64,000 nucleotides of DNA. Origin: Bosea sp. 685. Its GTDB lineage: Bacteria; Pseudomonadota; Alphaproteobacteria; Rhizobiales; Beijerinckiaceae. A program made the position numbers and the translations under genes. Below are positions 1-9,645 of the stretch, one piece after another (the first letter of the stretch is position 1; each line of letters starts with the position of its first letter). The stretch lies in the NCBI RefSeq assembly GCF_031884435.1, contig NZ_CP134779.1:186001-250000 (forward strand), given 5' to 3'. The notes below the pieces were generated by a model that was given only the letters and a program-made list of their open reading frames with translations, searched no databases and had not been told where the DNA came from.

Positions 1-1
1 T

Positions 2-691
2 CATGGCGGGCGGATCGACGCATTCTATGGCGACGGCTTCATGGCGGTGTTCGGGTTGGAGGGCACGCCGGCGCGCGCCGCCCAGGCCGCGATCAGCGCG
101 GCCGGGGACATCGTGCGCGCTGTCGAGGCGCTGAATCGCGAATTCGGTGCGGCGCTGCCCTTGCCGCTGCGGATCGGCATCGGCATCCACACCGGCCAGG
201 CGATCGTCGGTTCCGTCGAGAGCGAGAGCCTCGGCCGGCGCGAGATCACGGTTGGCGAGACGGTGATGATCGCAAGCCAGCTCGAATCGGCGACGCGGCG
301 CGTGTTGTCCGATCTCGTCGTGTCGGAAGAGACGATACGCGTGACCGGCCGGGGCTATCGCGGCACCACGCCGTTGAAGATCTCGATCAAGGGGCGCGAG
401 AAACCCCTGACCGCCTATGGCTTCGCCAGCGCTCCGGAACTGGCCGAGCGCCACGGTGATGACCAGGAGCCCGCGCCCGCCATCGAGACAGGTTCGACAG
501 GGTTGCAGGAGCCGGCCGCTGCTCCCGATGTGCGGGTGGCGGAGGTCACCATCGAACGCGCGCCGTTGTCTGCGTCGGTTTCGCAACCGGACGAAGCCGC
601 GCCCGCGCCGCAGCCTCCCGCGAAGCGCGGCCGCAGGTCCAGGGCGGGCAAGCCGGCCGCATCGGAAGACACGAAGAAGTCACCGGTCTGA
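2..691 (+). CDS. Class III adenylate/guanylate cyclase, C-terminal part
   Basis: The gene starts before the window; 229 codons are visible. The visible part begins inside a class III cyclase catalytic domain, with YGDGFMAVFG at residues 9-18 carrying the second metal-binding Asp. GIGIHTGQAIVG (about 60-70) and VGETVMIASQLE (about 84-95) match the usual G-x-H-x-G and VN-A-R-L-E blocks of the family. These enzymes make cAMP or cGMP from the nucleoside triphosphate. After about residue 125 the protein becomes an Ala/Pro/Glu-rich tail ending in a basic stretch (KRGRRSRAGK), which looks disordered. The N-terminal sensory part is unseen, so its input signal cannot be inferred. The asparagine common in the VN motif is replaced here (ETVMIAS), so activity is likely but not certain. 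Confidence 0.88.
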   Translation, partial: HGGRIDAFYGDGFMAVFGLEGTPARAAQAAISAAGDIVRAVEALNREFGAALPLPLRIGIGIHTGQAIVGSVESESLGRREITVGETVMIASQLESATRRVLSDLVVSEETIRVTGRGYRGTTPLKISIKGREKPLTAYGFASAPELAERHGDDQEPAPAIETGSTGLQEPAAAPDVRVAEVTIERAPLSASVSQPDEAAPAPQPPAKRGRRSRAGKPAASEDTKKSPV

Positions 692-770
692 GCCCGCAGT
701 GGTGACTGGCCTTTGCGTCCGGGCTTGCCTATGGTCCCGCCGATTTTATCCCGCTTTGGCATGAGTTGGC

Positions 771-1430
771 ATGACCCAGGAGCCTTCCGAGGCCTTTCAC
801 GACATCCTGCGCGGTGTCGCGGCGCTGACGCGCAATCCCGTGGCCGCCGACATCGCGCGGCTCTATGGCAAAGGCGCGCCGGCTGATCTGTCGATCGCCG
901 TCAACCACAAGCAGATCGCCTCGAAACAATGGCTGGTCGAGACGCTGACCAAGACCTTGCCGCGTCCCGACGGTCCCGTCTGGGTGCTTGGCGCCTGGTA
1001 TGGCGTGCTCGGCGCGCTGCTGCTGGAAGAGCCGCAGTTGGCGATCAGCGAGGTCGTGAGCCTCGATATCGATCCGGGCTGCGCCGCTGTCGCCGAAACC
1101 CTGAACCACCGCCATGTCGCAGCCAGGCGTTTTCGCGCGGTGATCGCCGACATGACGGGCCTCGATTTCGCGGCGCTGGAGAGGCGGCCCGGCCTCGTCA
1201 TCAATACCAGCTGCGAGCATCTCGACGATGTGCCGGCCTGGCTTGCGACCTTGCCGGCAGGCCTGCCGCTGCTGCTGCAATCGAACGATTACTTTCGCGA
1301 GCCCGATCACCGCAGCTGCGTCGCCTCGCTCGAGGCATTTCGGGAGCAGGCGAACCTGTCCGAGGTCTGGTTCACTGGCGCGCTGCCGACGAAGAACTAT
1401 ACGCGCTTCATGCTGATCGGCGCGCGATGA
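771..1430 (+). CDS. Class I SAM-dependent methyltransferase-like protein
   Basis: 219 residues. VLGAWYGVLG (72-81) sits where the glycine-rich SAM loop would be, and SLDIDPGC (97-104) looks like the acidic residue ending strand 2 that contacts the ribose. VINTSCEHL at 143-151 is a post-strand-4 motif. The fold call is Rossmann methyltransferase-like; no substrate can be read. Its stop overlaps the start of the following glycosyltransferase in an ATGA, so the two are translationally coupled and probably act on the same glycan or lipid. It could alternatively be a non-catalytic SAM-binding protein, since the glycine loop is not canonical. Confidence 0.65.
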   Translation: MTQEPSEAFHDILRGVAALTRNPVAADIARLYGKGAPADLSIAVNHKQIASKQWLVETLTKTLPRPDGPVWVLGAWYGVLGALLLEEPQLAISEVVSLDIDPGCAAVAETLNHRHVAARRFRAVIADMTGLDFAALERRPGLVINTSCEHLDDVPAWLATLPAGLPLLLQSNDYFREPDHRSCVASLEAFREQANLSEVWFTGALPTKNYTRFMLIGAR

Positions 1431-2674
1431 GCACCGCGCCCGAGCCGCTCGTCGCGATCGCGATGAAGGGCTATCCGCGCCTGTCGGAGACCTTCATCGC
1501 CCAGGAGCTGCTCGGGCTGCAGCAGCGTGGCCTGCCCTTCGCGATCTGGTCGCTGCGTCATCCCACCGACGCCGATCGCCATCTGATGCATAAGCAGATC
1601 ACCGCACCGGTGACTTATCTGCCGGAATATCTGCATGACGATCCCGGCCGCGTTCTGCGCGGTGCTTTAAGCGCATTGCGGCGGCTGGGGGCGCTCAGGC
1701 TCGCCGCGGTCTTCCTGCGCGACCTCGTTCGCGACCCGACGCGCAACCGCCTGCGCCGGCTCGGCCAGGCCTGTGTAATGGCGCATGAATTGCCGGCGGG
1801 CATTGCGCATCTGCATGTCCATTATCTGCACACGCCGGCCTCGGTGATCCGTTATGTGGCGTTGCTGCGCGGGCTGAGCTGGTCGTTCTCGGCCCATGCC
1901 AAGGATATCTGGACGACGCCGGACTGGGAGAAGCGCGAAAAGATCGCGGCTGCGGCCTGGGGCGTGACCTGCACCCGCGACGGCCATGCCGAGCTCGCGC
2001 GCCTCAGTGACCGGGCCGACAAGGTCGCGCTGGTCTATCACGGGCTCGATCTCGCCCGCTTTCCGCCTCCGCCGTCGCGCATGGGGCGCGATGGCAGCGA
2101 CCCGGCCGATCCGGTGCGCTTCATCACCATTGGCCGTGCGGTCGAGAAGAAGGGCTTCGACGATCTCCTGTCGGCGCTGGCGCGGTTGCCGGCCACGCTG
2201 CATTGGCGTTTGACCCATATCGGCGGCGGCGAGAAGCTGAAGGGGCTGAAGATACTGGCCGAGGTGCTCGGGCTGTCGGAGCGCGTCACCTGGGCCGGGC
2301 CGCAGGCGCAAGCTGCGGTCGTCACCGCCTTGCGCGAGGCCGATCTCTTCGTGCTGCCTTCAAAACAGGCCGATAATGGCGACCGCGACGGTCTGCCCAA
2401 TGTCGTGATGGAGGCGGCGAGCCAGGCGCTGCCGATCGTCGCGACGGATTTCGCCGGCATCCCCGAATTCGTCAGCGATGGCGTCGAGGGTCTGCTGGTT
2501 GCGCCGGGCGATGTCGCTGCGCTGGCACAGGCCATGGCTGAGCTCGCGACGGCACCGGAACGGCGTGCGGCGCTGGGCGCTGCGGCGCATGCAAGGCTGA
2601 CGCAGGATTTTTCGGCTGCAGCCGGGCTCGACCGCATTCATCAGAAGCTGCTGGACGCGGCTAGAGCCGGATGA
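1427..2674 (+). CDS. GT4-type glycosyltransferase
   Basis: 415 residues. The start is the ATG overlapping the upstream TGA. The N-terminal domain begins with MKGYPRLSETFIAQELL, typical of GT4 enzymes of the colanic-acid WcaL kind, and has the SFSAHAKDIW segment. The C-terminal domain has ITIGRAVEKKGFDDLL (about 233-248) and the nucleotide-sugar E-x7-E region VVMEAASQALPIVATDFAG (about 326-345). It should transfer a sugar from a nucleotide donor to a glycan or lipid acceptor at the inner membrane; the acceptor is not readable. The last codons and the TGA lie inside the palindromic repeat at 2661-2789, so that repeat set the C-terminus. Confidence 0.85.
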   Translation: MSTAPEPLVAIAMKGYPRLSETFIAQELLGLQQRGLPFAIWSLRHPTDADRHLMHKQITAPVTYLPEYLHDDPGRVLRGALSALRRLGALRLAAVFLRDLVRDPTRNRLRRLGQACVMAHELPAGIAHLHVHYLHTPASVIRYVALLRGLSWSFSAHAKDIWTTPDWEKREKIAAAAWGVTCTRDGHAELARLSDRADKVALVYHGLDLARFPPPPSRMGRDGSDPADPVRFITIGRAVEKKGFDDLLSALARLPATLHWRLTHIGGGEKLKGLKILAEVLGLSERVTWAGPQAQAAVVTALREADLFVLPSKQADNGDRDGLPNVVMEAASQALPIVATDFAGIPEFVSDGVEGLLVAPGDVAALAQAMAELATAPERRAALGAAAHARLTQDFSAAAGLDRIHQKLLDAARAG

Positions 2675-2789
2675 TTTCAGACGGGGTCACTGAGTGATCC
2701 CGTCTGAAATCTGAATCCGTCTCTCATCAAAGAGTTAGAGCAGGATCAATGCGAAAAACCGGTTCCCACTTTTTCGCATCCTGCTCTAG
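2661..2789. repeat. Composite palindromic intergenic repeat, copy 1
   Basis: 129 bp bounded by CTAG at both ends. It has two hairpins. The first has a perfect 13-bp stem, GATTTCAGACGGG at 2673-2685 with its complement at 2699-2711, and an inner TCACT/AGTGA stem. The second pairs GAGCAGGAT and GCGAAAAA with TTTTTCGC and ATCCTGCTC. The same element in reverse orientation is at 10749-10879. Confidence 0.9.
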
Positions 2790-2807
2790 GCCGGGCGGGC
2801 GCGATTG

Positions 2808-3953
2808 ATGCCACGCATCCTGATTGCTGTGACGCATCTGTTGGGCAGCGGTCACCTCGTGCGGGCGCGGCATCTGGCGCGGGCGCTGGCCGGGGCTGGA
2901 CATGAGGTGACACTGGCGAGCGGCGGCATGCCTCTGGCTGGACGACCGGACGAGCCCTTCGCTTTCGTGCAGCTTCCTCCGGTCAAGGTCGAGGGCGTCG
3001 ATTTCCGCAATCTGCTCGACGAAGCCGGGCAGCCGATCGATTCGGAACGTCGCACGCAGCGGCAGGCGATGCTGAGCGGTCTCGCGATGTCCTTGCAGCC
3101 CGATGTCGTCGTCACCGAGCATTTCCCGTTTGGGCGGCGCCAACTCGCCGGCGAGTTCATGGGGCTGATCGCGGCTGCGAAGACGGCAAATCCGCAGGTC
3201 CTGGTGCTGTCCTCGATCCGCGACGTGCTGGTCGCTCCGCGCGCCGACCGGATCGCCGAGGCGGAGCAGCGCATCGCCAGCCATTTCGATGCTGTGCTGG
3301 TGCATGGCGATGCCGCCGTCCTGCCGTTGGAGATGTCCTGGCCGGTGTCGCCGGAATTGGCCGGGCGGCTGCATTACACGGGTTATCTGGCGGATGCGGC
3401 GGTGACCGCCGCCCCGATCGATAGTGCTGAAATCATCGTCTCCGGCGGCGGCTCGGCGGCGGCGCTGCCGCTGTTTGAGCTCAGCGTGGCCGCCGCCGGC
3501 TTGCTTGGCTCGGTGCCAGGCTGGCGCATCCTCATTGGGCGCGGCGTATCCGAGGCAGCGTTCGCCGGCTTGCAGGCTTCAGCGCCCGCCCATGTGATCG
3601 TCGAATGGGCGCGGCCGGATTTTCCGGCGCTGCTCGCGGGCTGCGCGTTGTCGATCAGCCAGGCTGGTTACAATACGGTGCTTGATCTCGTGGCGGCCGG
3701 CCGGCCGGCGATCGTCGTGCCGTTCGATGCCGGCAACGAGACCGAGCAGGCGATACGAGCGGAGGCGATGGAGCGGGCGGGGCTGGCGCGTTGCCTGCGC
3801 CTTGATGGCGAAACTCCACTCACGCCAATCCTGCTGACGCAGGCCGTCGAATCGATGCTGAACGACGCTCCCGAGCGGAGCGTGACGATCAACCGCAGCG
3901 GTGGCGATGCTGTTTGCGGCATCGTGGCGCGGCTTCTCGGCGGGCGGAGCTAG
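2808..3953 (+). CDS. MurG-like (GT28-type) glycosyltransferase
   Basis: 381 residues. I take ATG 2808 over the adjacent in-frame TTG at 2805. The N-terminus has the H-x-G-S-G-H pattern ([20 protein letters not shown]) of the GT-B family that includes MurG and UDP-glycosyltransferases. The C-terminal half has [19 protein letters not shown] (about 282-300) followed by a nucleotide-sugar binding stretch ending [18 protein letters not shown]. It probably adds a sugar to a lipid-linked acceptor. It sits 133 bp downstream of another glycosyltransferase and may belong to the same pathway, though a repeat separates them. Its TAG stop is the first triplet of another repeat copy. Confidence 0.78.
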   Translation: MPRILIAVTHLLGSGHLVRARHLARALAGAGHEVTLASGGMPLAGRPDEPFAFVQLPPVKVEGVDFRNLLDEAGQPIDSERRTQRQAMLSGLAMSLQPDVVVTEHFPFGRRQLAGEFMGLIAAAKTANPQVLVLSSIRDVLVAPRADRIAEAEQRIASHFDAVLVHGDAAVLPLEMSWPVSPELAGRLHYTGYLADAAVTAAPIDSAEIIVSGGGSAAALPLFELSVAAAGLLGSVPGWRILIGRGVSEAAFAGLQASAPAHVIVEWARPDFPALLAGCALSISQAGYNTVLDLVAAGRPAIVVPFDAGNETEQAIRAEAMERAGLARCLRLDGETPLTPILLTQAVESMLNDAPERSVTINRSGGDAVCGIVARLLGGRS

Positions 3954-4030
3954 AGCAGGGCGCAAAAAAGGGGGGAACCGGTTTTTCGCATTGATCCGGC
4001 TCTCAACTCTTGGATGGGAGACGGATTCGG
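3950..4030. repeat. Composite palindromic repeat, copy 2 (partial)
   Basis: A shortened copy in the orientation of the 10749 element: CTAGAGCAGG, a GCGAAAAA-like block, then TTTTTCGCATTGATCC and GGCTC, followed by the GAGACGGATTC linker. The GATTTCAG hairpin is missing. The text right after it (CGTTTTCTTCGCAC) resembles the other repeat family at 47773 and 49307, so the copy looks chimeric. Confidence 0.7.
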
Positions 4031-4230
4031 CGTTTTCTTCGCACAAGTGGACCCTGCTGGCACGTCTGTTGCGAAGCCGACATGTCTGCCGGGAATTCCC
4101 GCCCCGGCGGTTTGCGAATTGCCGCTGCCGGTCTTTCGCTTTAGTTAGACAGCGTACGCCTCCCTTTTCGGTCGGCTCTTGGGACAACCGGTCCTCTCCC
4201 GGACCTGTCCCATGCCCGGAGACAAGCCAG

Positions 4231-5214
4231 ATGACGACGACGACCGCCCAAGGCCTTCCCGACATGAAATTGTCGGTGCGTCAGACCTTCGGGATTGATT
4301 CAGACCTCGAAGTACCAGCCTATTCCAAGGCGGAGGCGCATGTTCCCGATTTCGATCCGGATTACCGCTTCGACCGCGACACCACGATCGCGATCCTGGC
4401 AGGTTTCGCGCATAACCGCCGCGTGATGATCTCGGGCTATCACGGCACCGGAAAATCGACCCATATCGAGCAGGTCGCGGCCCGCCTGAACTGGCCCTGC
4501 GTGCGCGTCAACCTCGACAGCCACGTCTCCCGGCTCGATCTCGTCGGCAAGGACGCGATCGTGCTGAAGGAAGGCAAGCAGATCACCGAGTTCCAGGACG
4601 GCATCCTGCCCTGGGCGCTGCAGAACAACATCGCGCTGGTCTTCGACGAGTATGACGCCGGCCGCCCCGATGTGATGTTCGTGATCCAGCGCGTGCTCGA
4701 GCAGTCCGGCAAGCTGACGCTGCTCGATCAGAAGCGCGTCATCCGCCCGCATCCTTGCTTCCGCCTCTTCGCCACCGCCAATACGGTCGGCCTCGGCGAT
4801 ACGTCGGGCCTGTATCACGGCACGCAGCAGATCAATCAGGGCCAGATGGACCGCTGGTCGATCGTGACCACGCTGAACTACCTGCCCCATGACAACGAAG
4901 TCGCGATCGTGCTCGCCAAGTCGAAGCACTATCAGGCCTCGCCGGAGGGCAAGGACATCGTCAACAAGATGGTCCGCGTCGCCGATCTCACGCGCAACGC
5001 CTTCATGAACGGCGATCTCTCGACCGTGATGAGCCCGCGTACCGTGATCACCTGGGCCGAGAATGCCGCGATCTTCGGCGATGTCGGCTTTGCCTTCCGG
5101 GTGACGTTCCTGAACAAATGCGACGAGATGGAGCGCACGCTGGTGGCCGAGTTCTTCCAGCGCTCCTTCGGCAAGGAACTGCCGGAGAGCGCGGTGAACG
5201 TGGTCCTTAGCTAA
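4231..5214 (+). CDS. cobS: Aerobic cobaltochelatase subunit CobS
   Basis: 327 residues, the usual CobS length. AAA+ ATPase with Walker [10 protein letters not shown] (about 69-77), Walker [11 protein letters not shown] (about 135-144) and the sensor stretch LFATANT (about 180). With CobN and CobT it inserts cobalt into hydrogenobyrinic acid a,c-diamide in aerobic adenosylcobalamin synthesis. ATG 4231 is chosen because family members begin just before the conserved [17 protein letters not shown] segment; the frame is open further upstream but reads poorly. No cobalamin riboswitch is visible in the 277 bp before it. cobT follows after two small genes in the same orientation. Confidence 0.95.
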   Translation: MTTTTAQGLPDMKLSVRQTFGIDSDLEVPAYSKAEAHVPDFDPDYRFDRDTTIAILAGFAHNRRVMISGYHGTGKSTHIEQVAARLNWPCVRVNLDSHVSRLDLVGKDAIVLKEGKQITEFQDGILPWALQNNIALVFDEYDAGRPDVMFVIQRVLEQSGKLTLLDQKRVIRPHPCFRLFATANTVGLGDTSGLYHGTQQINQGQMDRWSIVTTLNYLPHDNEVAIVLAKSKHYQASPEGKDIVNKMVRVADLTRNAFMNGDLSTVMSPRTVITWAENAAIFGDVGFAFRVTFLNKCDEMERTLVAEFFQRSFGKELPESAVNVVLS

Positions 5215-5228
5215 AAGGGCGACACGAT

Positions 5229-5585
5229 ATGGCAAGCGCACGCTACGACGGCGGTTGCCATTCCGGCCGTGTCGCCTTCACGGTCGAGACCGATCTCGAC
5301 CGGACGATCACCTGCAACTGCTCCTATTGTCAGAAGCGGGGCTCGGTGCTGGCTTTCTCGCCTGCGGGGGCCTTCAGCCTCGACAAGGGCGAGGACGGGC
5401 TGACCGAGTACCGCTTCAACACGGGCAAGATCCAGCATCTGTTCTGCGAGACCTGCGGTGTCGAATCCTTCGCGCGCGGCGCCTTGCCGGACGGAACACA
5501 GACGGTGGCGGTCAATGTGCGCTGCTTGAGCGGCATCGAGCCGGCCGAGCTGCAGCCGACACTCTATGACGGGCGTTCGCGCTAG
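5229..5585 (+). CDS. GFA-domain (glutathione-dependent formaldehyde-activating enzyme-like) protein
   Basis: 118 residues. Zinc-binding cysteines are placed as in the GFA/Mss4-like fold: C10, the C29-x-C31-x2-C34 cluster and C73-x2-C76 (FCETCGVESF). Members are small cytosolic zinc proteins; the founding example speeds formaldehyde-glutathione adduct formation, but most are untested. It starts 14 bp after cobS and ends 8 bp before the GNAT gene, so it is part of the cob transcript. Whether it serves cobalamin synthesis, for instance as a metal or thiol factor, is speculation. Confidence 0.82.
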   Translation: MASARYDGGCHSGRVAFTVETDLDRTITCNCSYCQKRGSVLAFSPAGAFSLDKGEDGLTEYRFNTGKIQHLFCETCGVESFARGALPDGTQTVAVNVRCLSGIEPAELQPTLYDGRSR

Positions 5586-5593
5586 GAGTGAAG

Positions 5594-6010
5594 ATGGTCG
5601 CGATCGTCGTCGAACCGGACCAGGACGAGACGCGCATGGCGGTTCTGCGCGGCCTGTCCGCTCATAACGAGGCGAAGATCGGTCCGCGCAATACGAAACC
5701 GCTCGCGATCAGCGTGCGCGACGAGAGCGGTGCGATCGTCGGCGGCCTCGTCGGCGAGCTGAAATGGGAGTGGCTTCATGTCGACCTGCTCTGGGTCGAC
5801 GGGGGCCATCGCGGCGCCGGCTTTGGCGAGGCGCTGGTGGCGCAAGCCGAACAGACCGCGCGGGATCATGGGGCGCGCGGTGTCTATCTGAGCACGATGA
5901 GCCTTCAGGCGCCGGATTTCTATCCTCGGCTGGGCTATCGCGAATGCGGCCGGATGGAGGACTATCCTGTAGCCGGTCATCGCATTCATCACTTCACGAA
6001 GGCGCTATGA
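5594..6010 (+). CDS. GNAT family N-acetyltransferase
   Basis: 138 residues. The acetyl-CoA binding motif A is clear: [22 protein letters not shown], with R-G-x-G-x-G. The C-terminal [18 protein letters not shown] is the typical GNAT ending. ATG 5594 is preferred over GTG 5588 because AGGAG at 5584-5588 would overlap the GTG but sits four bases before the ATG. Its TGA overlaps the cobT start (ATGA), so translation is coupled to cobT. The substrate is unknown. Confidence 0.85.
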   Translation: MVAIVVEPDQDETRMAVLRGLSAHNEAKIGPRNTKPLAISVRDESGAIVGGLVGELKWEWLHVDLLWVDGGHRGAGFGEALVAQAEQTARDHGARGVYLSTMSLQAPDFYPRLGYRECGRMEDYPVAGHRIHHFTKAL

Positions 6011-7905
6011 GCATCTCCAATCGCAAGCCCGGCCAGACCAAGGAAGCGCCAGCGGAGCCGCTGAAGCGCGCGATTTCGGGCGCGATGAAGGCGATCGCGC
6101 GCAAGCCCGAGATGGAGATCGTCTTCGCGGCCGACAAACCCTCGCTCGTGGGCGAGCGCGCCCGCCTGCCCGAGCCGCCGCGCAAGCTCACCGCCCAGGA
6201 TGTCGCGATCCTGCGCGGCCACGCCGATTCGATGGCGCTCAGGCTCGCCTGCCATGACGCGACCGTGCATCGCCGCGCCGCGCCCGAGGGCGATGCGGCG
6301 CGCGCCGTGTTCGATGCCGTCGAGCAGTCGCGCGTCGAATGCGTCGGTTCGCGCCGGATGAGCGGCATGGCCGGCAACATCACCGCCATGCTGGAGGATC
6401 GCTACCATCGCGGCGGGCGCTATGAGGAGATCACCGACCGCGCCGACGCGCCGCTGGAGGATGCGCTTGCCTTGATGGTGCGTGAGCGCCTGACCGGGCT
6501 GAAGCCGCCCAAGGCCGCCGAGAAGCTGGTCGATCTCTGGCGCGAGCAGATCGAGGCCAAGGCCGGGGCCGATCTCGACCGTCTGGCGAAATCCGTCGAG
6601 GATCAGCGTGGCTTCGCCCGTACCGTGCGCGACATGCTGGCCTCGCTCGACATGGCCGAGCAGACCAGCCAGGGCCAGGACGACGAGCAGGACGAGGACA
6701 ACCAGGACCAATCCTCCGACGACCAGCAGCAGCAGGACGGCGAGGCCGAGCAAGAGAGCCAGGGCGAGCGGTCCGAGGTCGAGGTCAGCGACGACGCGAC
6801 CGAGGAATTGCAGGAGGGCGCCTCCGAGGCGACCGACGCGCCGGCCGGCGACTGGGAGGACGAGGACGAGAATTCCGAGTCCGAGGAAGCCGGCGAAGCG
6901 CCGCGTCCGCGCGAGGGCAAGCAGAACGACCGCCCGGTGACGGACTACAAGGCCTATACGCAGAAATTCGACGAAGTCGTCACGGCCGAGGAGCTTTGCG
7001 ACGCCGAGGAGCTGACGCGGCTGCGTGCTTATCTCGACAAGCAGCTTGCTCATCTCCAGGGCGTGGTGGCTCGCCTCGCGAACCGGCTCCAGCGCCGGCT
7101 GATGGCGCAGCAGAACCGCTCCTGGCAGTTCGACCTGGAGGAGGGCGCGCTCGACCCGGCCCGCCTGCCACGCATCATCATCGACCCCTACCAGCCGCTC
7201 TCTTTCCGGCAGGAATCGGACGTGAATTTCCGCGATACGGTGGTGACGCTGCTGATCGACAATTCCGGCTCGATGCGCGGCCGGCCGATCACGGTCGCGG
7301 CGACCTGCGCCGATATCCTGGCGCGCACGCTGGAGCGCTGCGGCGTCAAGGTCGAGCTTTTGGGCTTCACCACGCGGGCCTGGAAGGGCGGGCTTTCGCG
7401 CGAGGCCTGGCTGCAATCGGGCAAGCCGGCGGCACCCGGGCGTCTCAACGACCTGCGCCACATCATCTACAAGGCGGCGGATGCACCCTGGCGCCGGGCG
7501 CGCAAGAATCTCGGGCTGATGATGCGCGAGGGCCTGCTCAAGGAGAATATCGACGGCGAGGCACTGGATTGGGCGCATAAGCGCCTGCTGGCTCGGCCCG
7601 AGCAGCGCAAGATCCTGATGGTGATCTCGGACGGCGCGCCGGTCGACGACTCCACGCTTTCGGTCAATGCCGGCAATTATCTCGAGCGGCATCTGCGCCA
7701 TGTCATCGCCGAGGTCGAGACGCGTTCGCCGGTCGAGCTGATCGCCATCGGCATCGGCCATGACGTCACGCGCTATTACCGCCGCGCCGTCACCATCGTC
7801 GATGCCGAGGAGCTCGGCGGCGTGATGACCGAGAAGCTGGCGGAGCTCTTCGAGGAAGATGCCGGGCTCTCGACCAAGTCACGCGGGTCGCGGCGGCTGC
7901 AGTGA
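6007..7905 (+). CDS. cobT: Aerobic cobaltochelatase subunit CobT
   Basis: 632 residues, full family length. It has an N-terminal helical domain, a very acidic Asp/Glu/Gln-rich linker at about 216-308, and a C-terminal von Willebrand A domain with a MIDAS motif, [11 protein letters not shown] (about 415-425). CobT and CobS form the chaperone-like ATPase complex that drives CobN-dependent cobalt insertion. The start overlaps the stop of the GNAT gene by 4 bp. The acidic linker is normal for the family. Confidence 0.95.
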   Translation: MSISNRKPGQTKEAPAEPLKRAISGAMKAIARKPEMEIVFAADKPSLVGERARLPEPPRKLTAQDVAILRGHADSMALRLACHDATVHRRAAPEGDAARAVFDAVEQSRVECVGSRRMSGMAGNITAMLEDRYHRGGRYEEITDRADAPLEDALALMVRERLTGLKPPKAAEKLVDLWREQIEAKAGADLDRLAKSVEDQRGFARTVRDMLASLDMAEQTSQGQDDEQDEDNQDQSSDDQQQQDGEAEQESQGERSEVEVSDDATEELQEGASEATDAPAGDWEDEDENSESEEAGEAPRPREGKQNDRPVTDYKAYTQKFDEVVTAEELCDAEELTRLRAYLDKQLAHLQGVVARLANRLQRRLMAQQNRSWQFDLEEGALDPARLPRIIIDPYQPLSFRQESDVNFRDTVVTLLIDNSGSMRGRPITVAATCADILARTLERCGVKVELLGFTTRAWKGGLSREAWLQSGKPAAPGRLNDLRHIIYKAADAPWRRARKNLGLMMREGLLKENIDGEALDWAHKRLLARPEQRKILMVISDGAPVDDSTLSVNAGNYLERHLRHVIAEVETRSPVELIAIGIGHDVTRYYRRAVTIVDAEELGGVMTEKLAELFEEDAGLSTKSRGSRRLQ

Positions 7906-7930
7906 AAACCTCGCCGGCTGCATGGGCAGG

Positions 7931-8157
7931 CGCGGGGAACCCTCTCCAATCCAAGTCGGATGCTTCCGACTTGGATCATTATCTCTGCCAATCTCGGACA
8001 AGCCCGAGATTGGTGGGAGAGAGCAGGGTGAGGGGGCGGCCGTTTGACGCCTTGGCCGCGACCCCACCGCTGCGGCACTGCGGCGTCGGCACTACACTGG
8101 TCCAGGGGCCTACACCTCACCCCTGCCCCTCTCCTTACAGGAGAGGGGTTCCCCGCG
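7931..8157. repeat. Nested inverted-repeat element (MITE-like)
   Basis: Outer arms CGCGGGGAACCCTCTCC (7931-7947) and GGAGAGGGGTTCCCCGCG (8140-8157) pair with one bulge. Inside are a perfect 11-bp hairpin ATCCAAGTCGG/CCGACTTGGAT, a 10-bp hairpin CCAATCTCGG/CCGAGATTGG, and a further inverted pair around GCAGGGTGAGGGG and CCTCACCCCTGCCCC. It fills the gap between cobT and the next gene. No ORF of its own is supported. Confidence 0.75.
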
Positions 8158-8185
8158 CCCTTTCAGGATATGGCGGCAACGGCCT

Positions 8186-9190
8186 ATGCGTCTGACGCGC
8201 CGTCGCGCCTTGGCTGGACTCGCCGCACTCGGCCTGGCTCCGCCCGCGCTCGCCCAATCCTTCGAGCAGACCCGCAGTCCGATCACGATCTCGGCGCGCC
8301 CGATCAAGGCGTTCGAGCCGCGCAGCCTCGATAAGATGCGCTTCGGCCAATTGAATTTTCGCGGCGGGCTCGTCCTGACCGCAAATCATCCGCGTTTTGG
8401 CGGTTTTTCCGGGCTGTGGCGCTCTCCCGATGGGGCCGAGCTCGTTTCCATCACCGATAACGGCTTCTGGCTGACGGCGAAGCCGCGTTCGCAAGGTGGC
8501 CGTATCGTTGCGCTCGATGCGGCGGAGCTCGCGCCTATCCTGGGAGCTTCGGGCAAGCCGCTGCACCGCTCGCGCTCTTTCGATACGGAGAGCCTGACGA
8601 TCGTGGATGGCGTTGCCTATATCGGCGTCGAGCGGACGCATGACGTCCTGCGCTTCGACTGGGCGAAAGACGGCGTCGCGGCGCGCGCCCGCATCGTGCC
8701 GGTGCCGCGCGAGGTCAAGCGCCTGCCGAGCAATCGTGGGCTGGAGGCGATCGGCGTCGCGCCAACCGGCCATCCGCTTGCGGGCGCGCTCGTCGCCATC
8801 GCCGAGCGCTCGGGCGGCGAGAATGAGCCGACGCTCGGTATCATCCTCGGCGGCCGGCAGCCGGGCCTGTTCCAGCTTGCGCGCCATGACGGCTTCGACA
8901 TCACCGATCTCGCCTTCCTGCCCGGCGGGGACATGCTGGTGCTGGAGCGCTGGTATCGGCCGCTGCGCGGCGTCGGCATGCGCATCCGCCGGATCGCGGG
9001 GGCAGGCATCAAGCCAGGTGCGCTGCTCGACGGGCCTTATCTGATCGAGGCCGATCTTGGCCAGGAGATCGACAATATGGAGGGTTTGTCCGTCCATCTG
9101 GAGCAGGGTAAGACCATCCTGACCCTGATCTCGGACGATAATTTCTCGTTCCTGCAGCGAACGATCCTGCTGGAATTCGAGCTGGTTTGA
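8186..9190 (+). CDS. Secreted esterase-like activity of phytase family protein
   Basis: 334 residues. The N-terminus, MRLTRRRALAGLAALGLAPPALA, has an RRR followed by a hydrophobic stretch and an A-x-A site, so Tat or Sec export is likely. The mature part reads as a beta-propeller of the phytase-like esterase type, with FRGGLVLTANHPRFGGFSGLW, a D-N-G-F-W segment, and FDTESLTIVDGVAYIGVERTHDVLRF. Such proteins are periplasmic and their substrates are largely unknown. It is separated from cobT by a repeat element and is probably an independent gene. Confidence 0.75.
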   Translation: MRLTRRRALAGLAALGLAPPALAQSFEQTRSPITISARPIKAFEPRSLDKMRFGQLNFRGGLVLTANHPRFGGFSGLWRSPDGAELVSITDNGFWLTAKPRSQGGRIVALDAAELAPILGASGKPLHRSRSFDTESLTIVDGVAYIGVERTHDVLRFDWAKDGVAARARIVPVPREVKRLPSNRGLEAIGVAPTGHPLAGALVAIAERSGGENEPTLGIILGGRQPGLFQLARHDGFDITDLAFLPGGDMLVLERWYRPLRGVGMRIRRIAGAGIKPGALLDGPYLIEADLGQEIDNMEGLSVHLEQGKTILTLISDDNFSFLQRTILLEFELV

Positions 9191-9198
9191 GCAAGGGC

Positions 9199-9293
9199 CG
9201 TCATGGTCGGGCTTGCCCCGACTATCTCTGGAGGAGGAATCTCCGGGCAGAGCTTCTCGGATCTCCGCTTCGCTGCGCCCGAGAATGACGATG
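9199..9293. repeat. GTCAT...ATGAC intergenic repeat
   Basis: A block starting CGTCATGGTCGGGCTTGCCCCG and ending CCGAGAATGACGA, with short inverted ends. This style of element is common between genes in Rhizobiales and related to the better-formed copy at 17507-17655. Confidence 0.55.
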
Positions 9294-9308
9294 AGCTCAG
9301 CCCAAACG

Positions 9309-9331
9309 AAAAAAGCGGCCTCGCGGCCGCT
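9309..9331 (-). terminator. Rho-independent terminator of rpmB
   Basis: On the minus strand: AGCGGCC, loop GCGA, GGCCGCT, then six T. It lies 27 bp past the rpmB stop. Confidence 0.9.
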
Positions 9332-9357
9332 TCATTCAATCGGAAAAGCAAGCCCGC

Positions 9358-9645
9358 TCAGGCGGTGGCGAGCTTCTTCTCGATGTCGCGCTTCAGGGTC
9401 AGGGCGCCAGCCGAAAGGTCGGAGGCCGGGGCCTTGACCAGGAAGGCGTCGAGGCCGCCGCGATGGTCGACCGTGCGCAGCGCATTGGCCGAGACGCGCA
9501 GACGAACCGAACGGCCCAGCGTATCCGACTGCAGCGTGACCTGCACGAGGTTGGGACGGAAAACCGTCTTGGTCTTGCGGTTCGAGTGGCTGACGAGGTG
9601 CCCGGTCAGGGTACCTTTCCCGGTCAGTTCGCAACGGCGGGCCAT
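9358..9645 (-). CDS. rpmB: 50S ribosomal protein L28
   Basis: 95 residues; the start [20 protein letters not shown] is the conserved L28 N-terminus. The longer in-frame extension upstream is not conserved-looking and is rejected. [20 protein letters not shown] is the family signature. L28 is a large-subunit ribosomal protein. The alphaproteobacterial form has this slightly long, basic C-terminus. It is monocistronic, with its own strong terminator. Confidence 0.96.
   Translation of the reverse strand: MARRCELTGKGTLTGHLVSHSNRKTKTVFRPNLVQVTLQSDTLGRSVRLRVSANALRTVDHRGGLDAFLVKAPASDLSAGALTLKRDIEKKLATA

Noticed and set aside
3954-4230. Possible cobalamin riboswitch before cobS
   Set aside because: The region lacks the B12-box and the paired elements of the riboswitch; it holds a repeat fragment and ordinary leader sequence.
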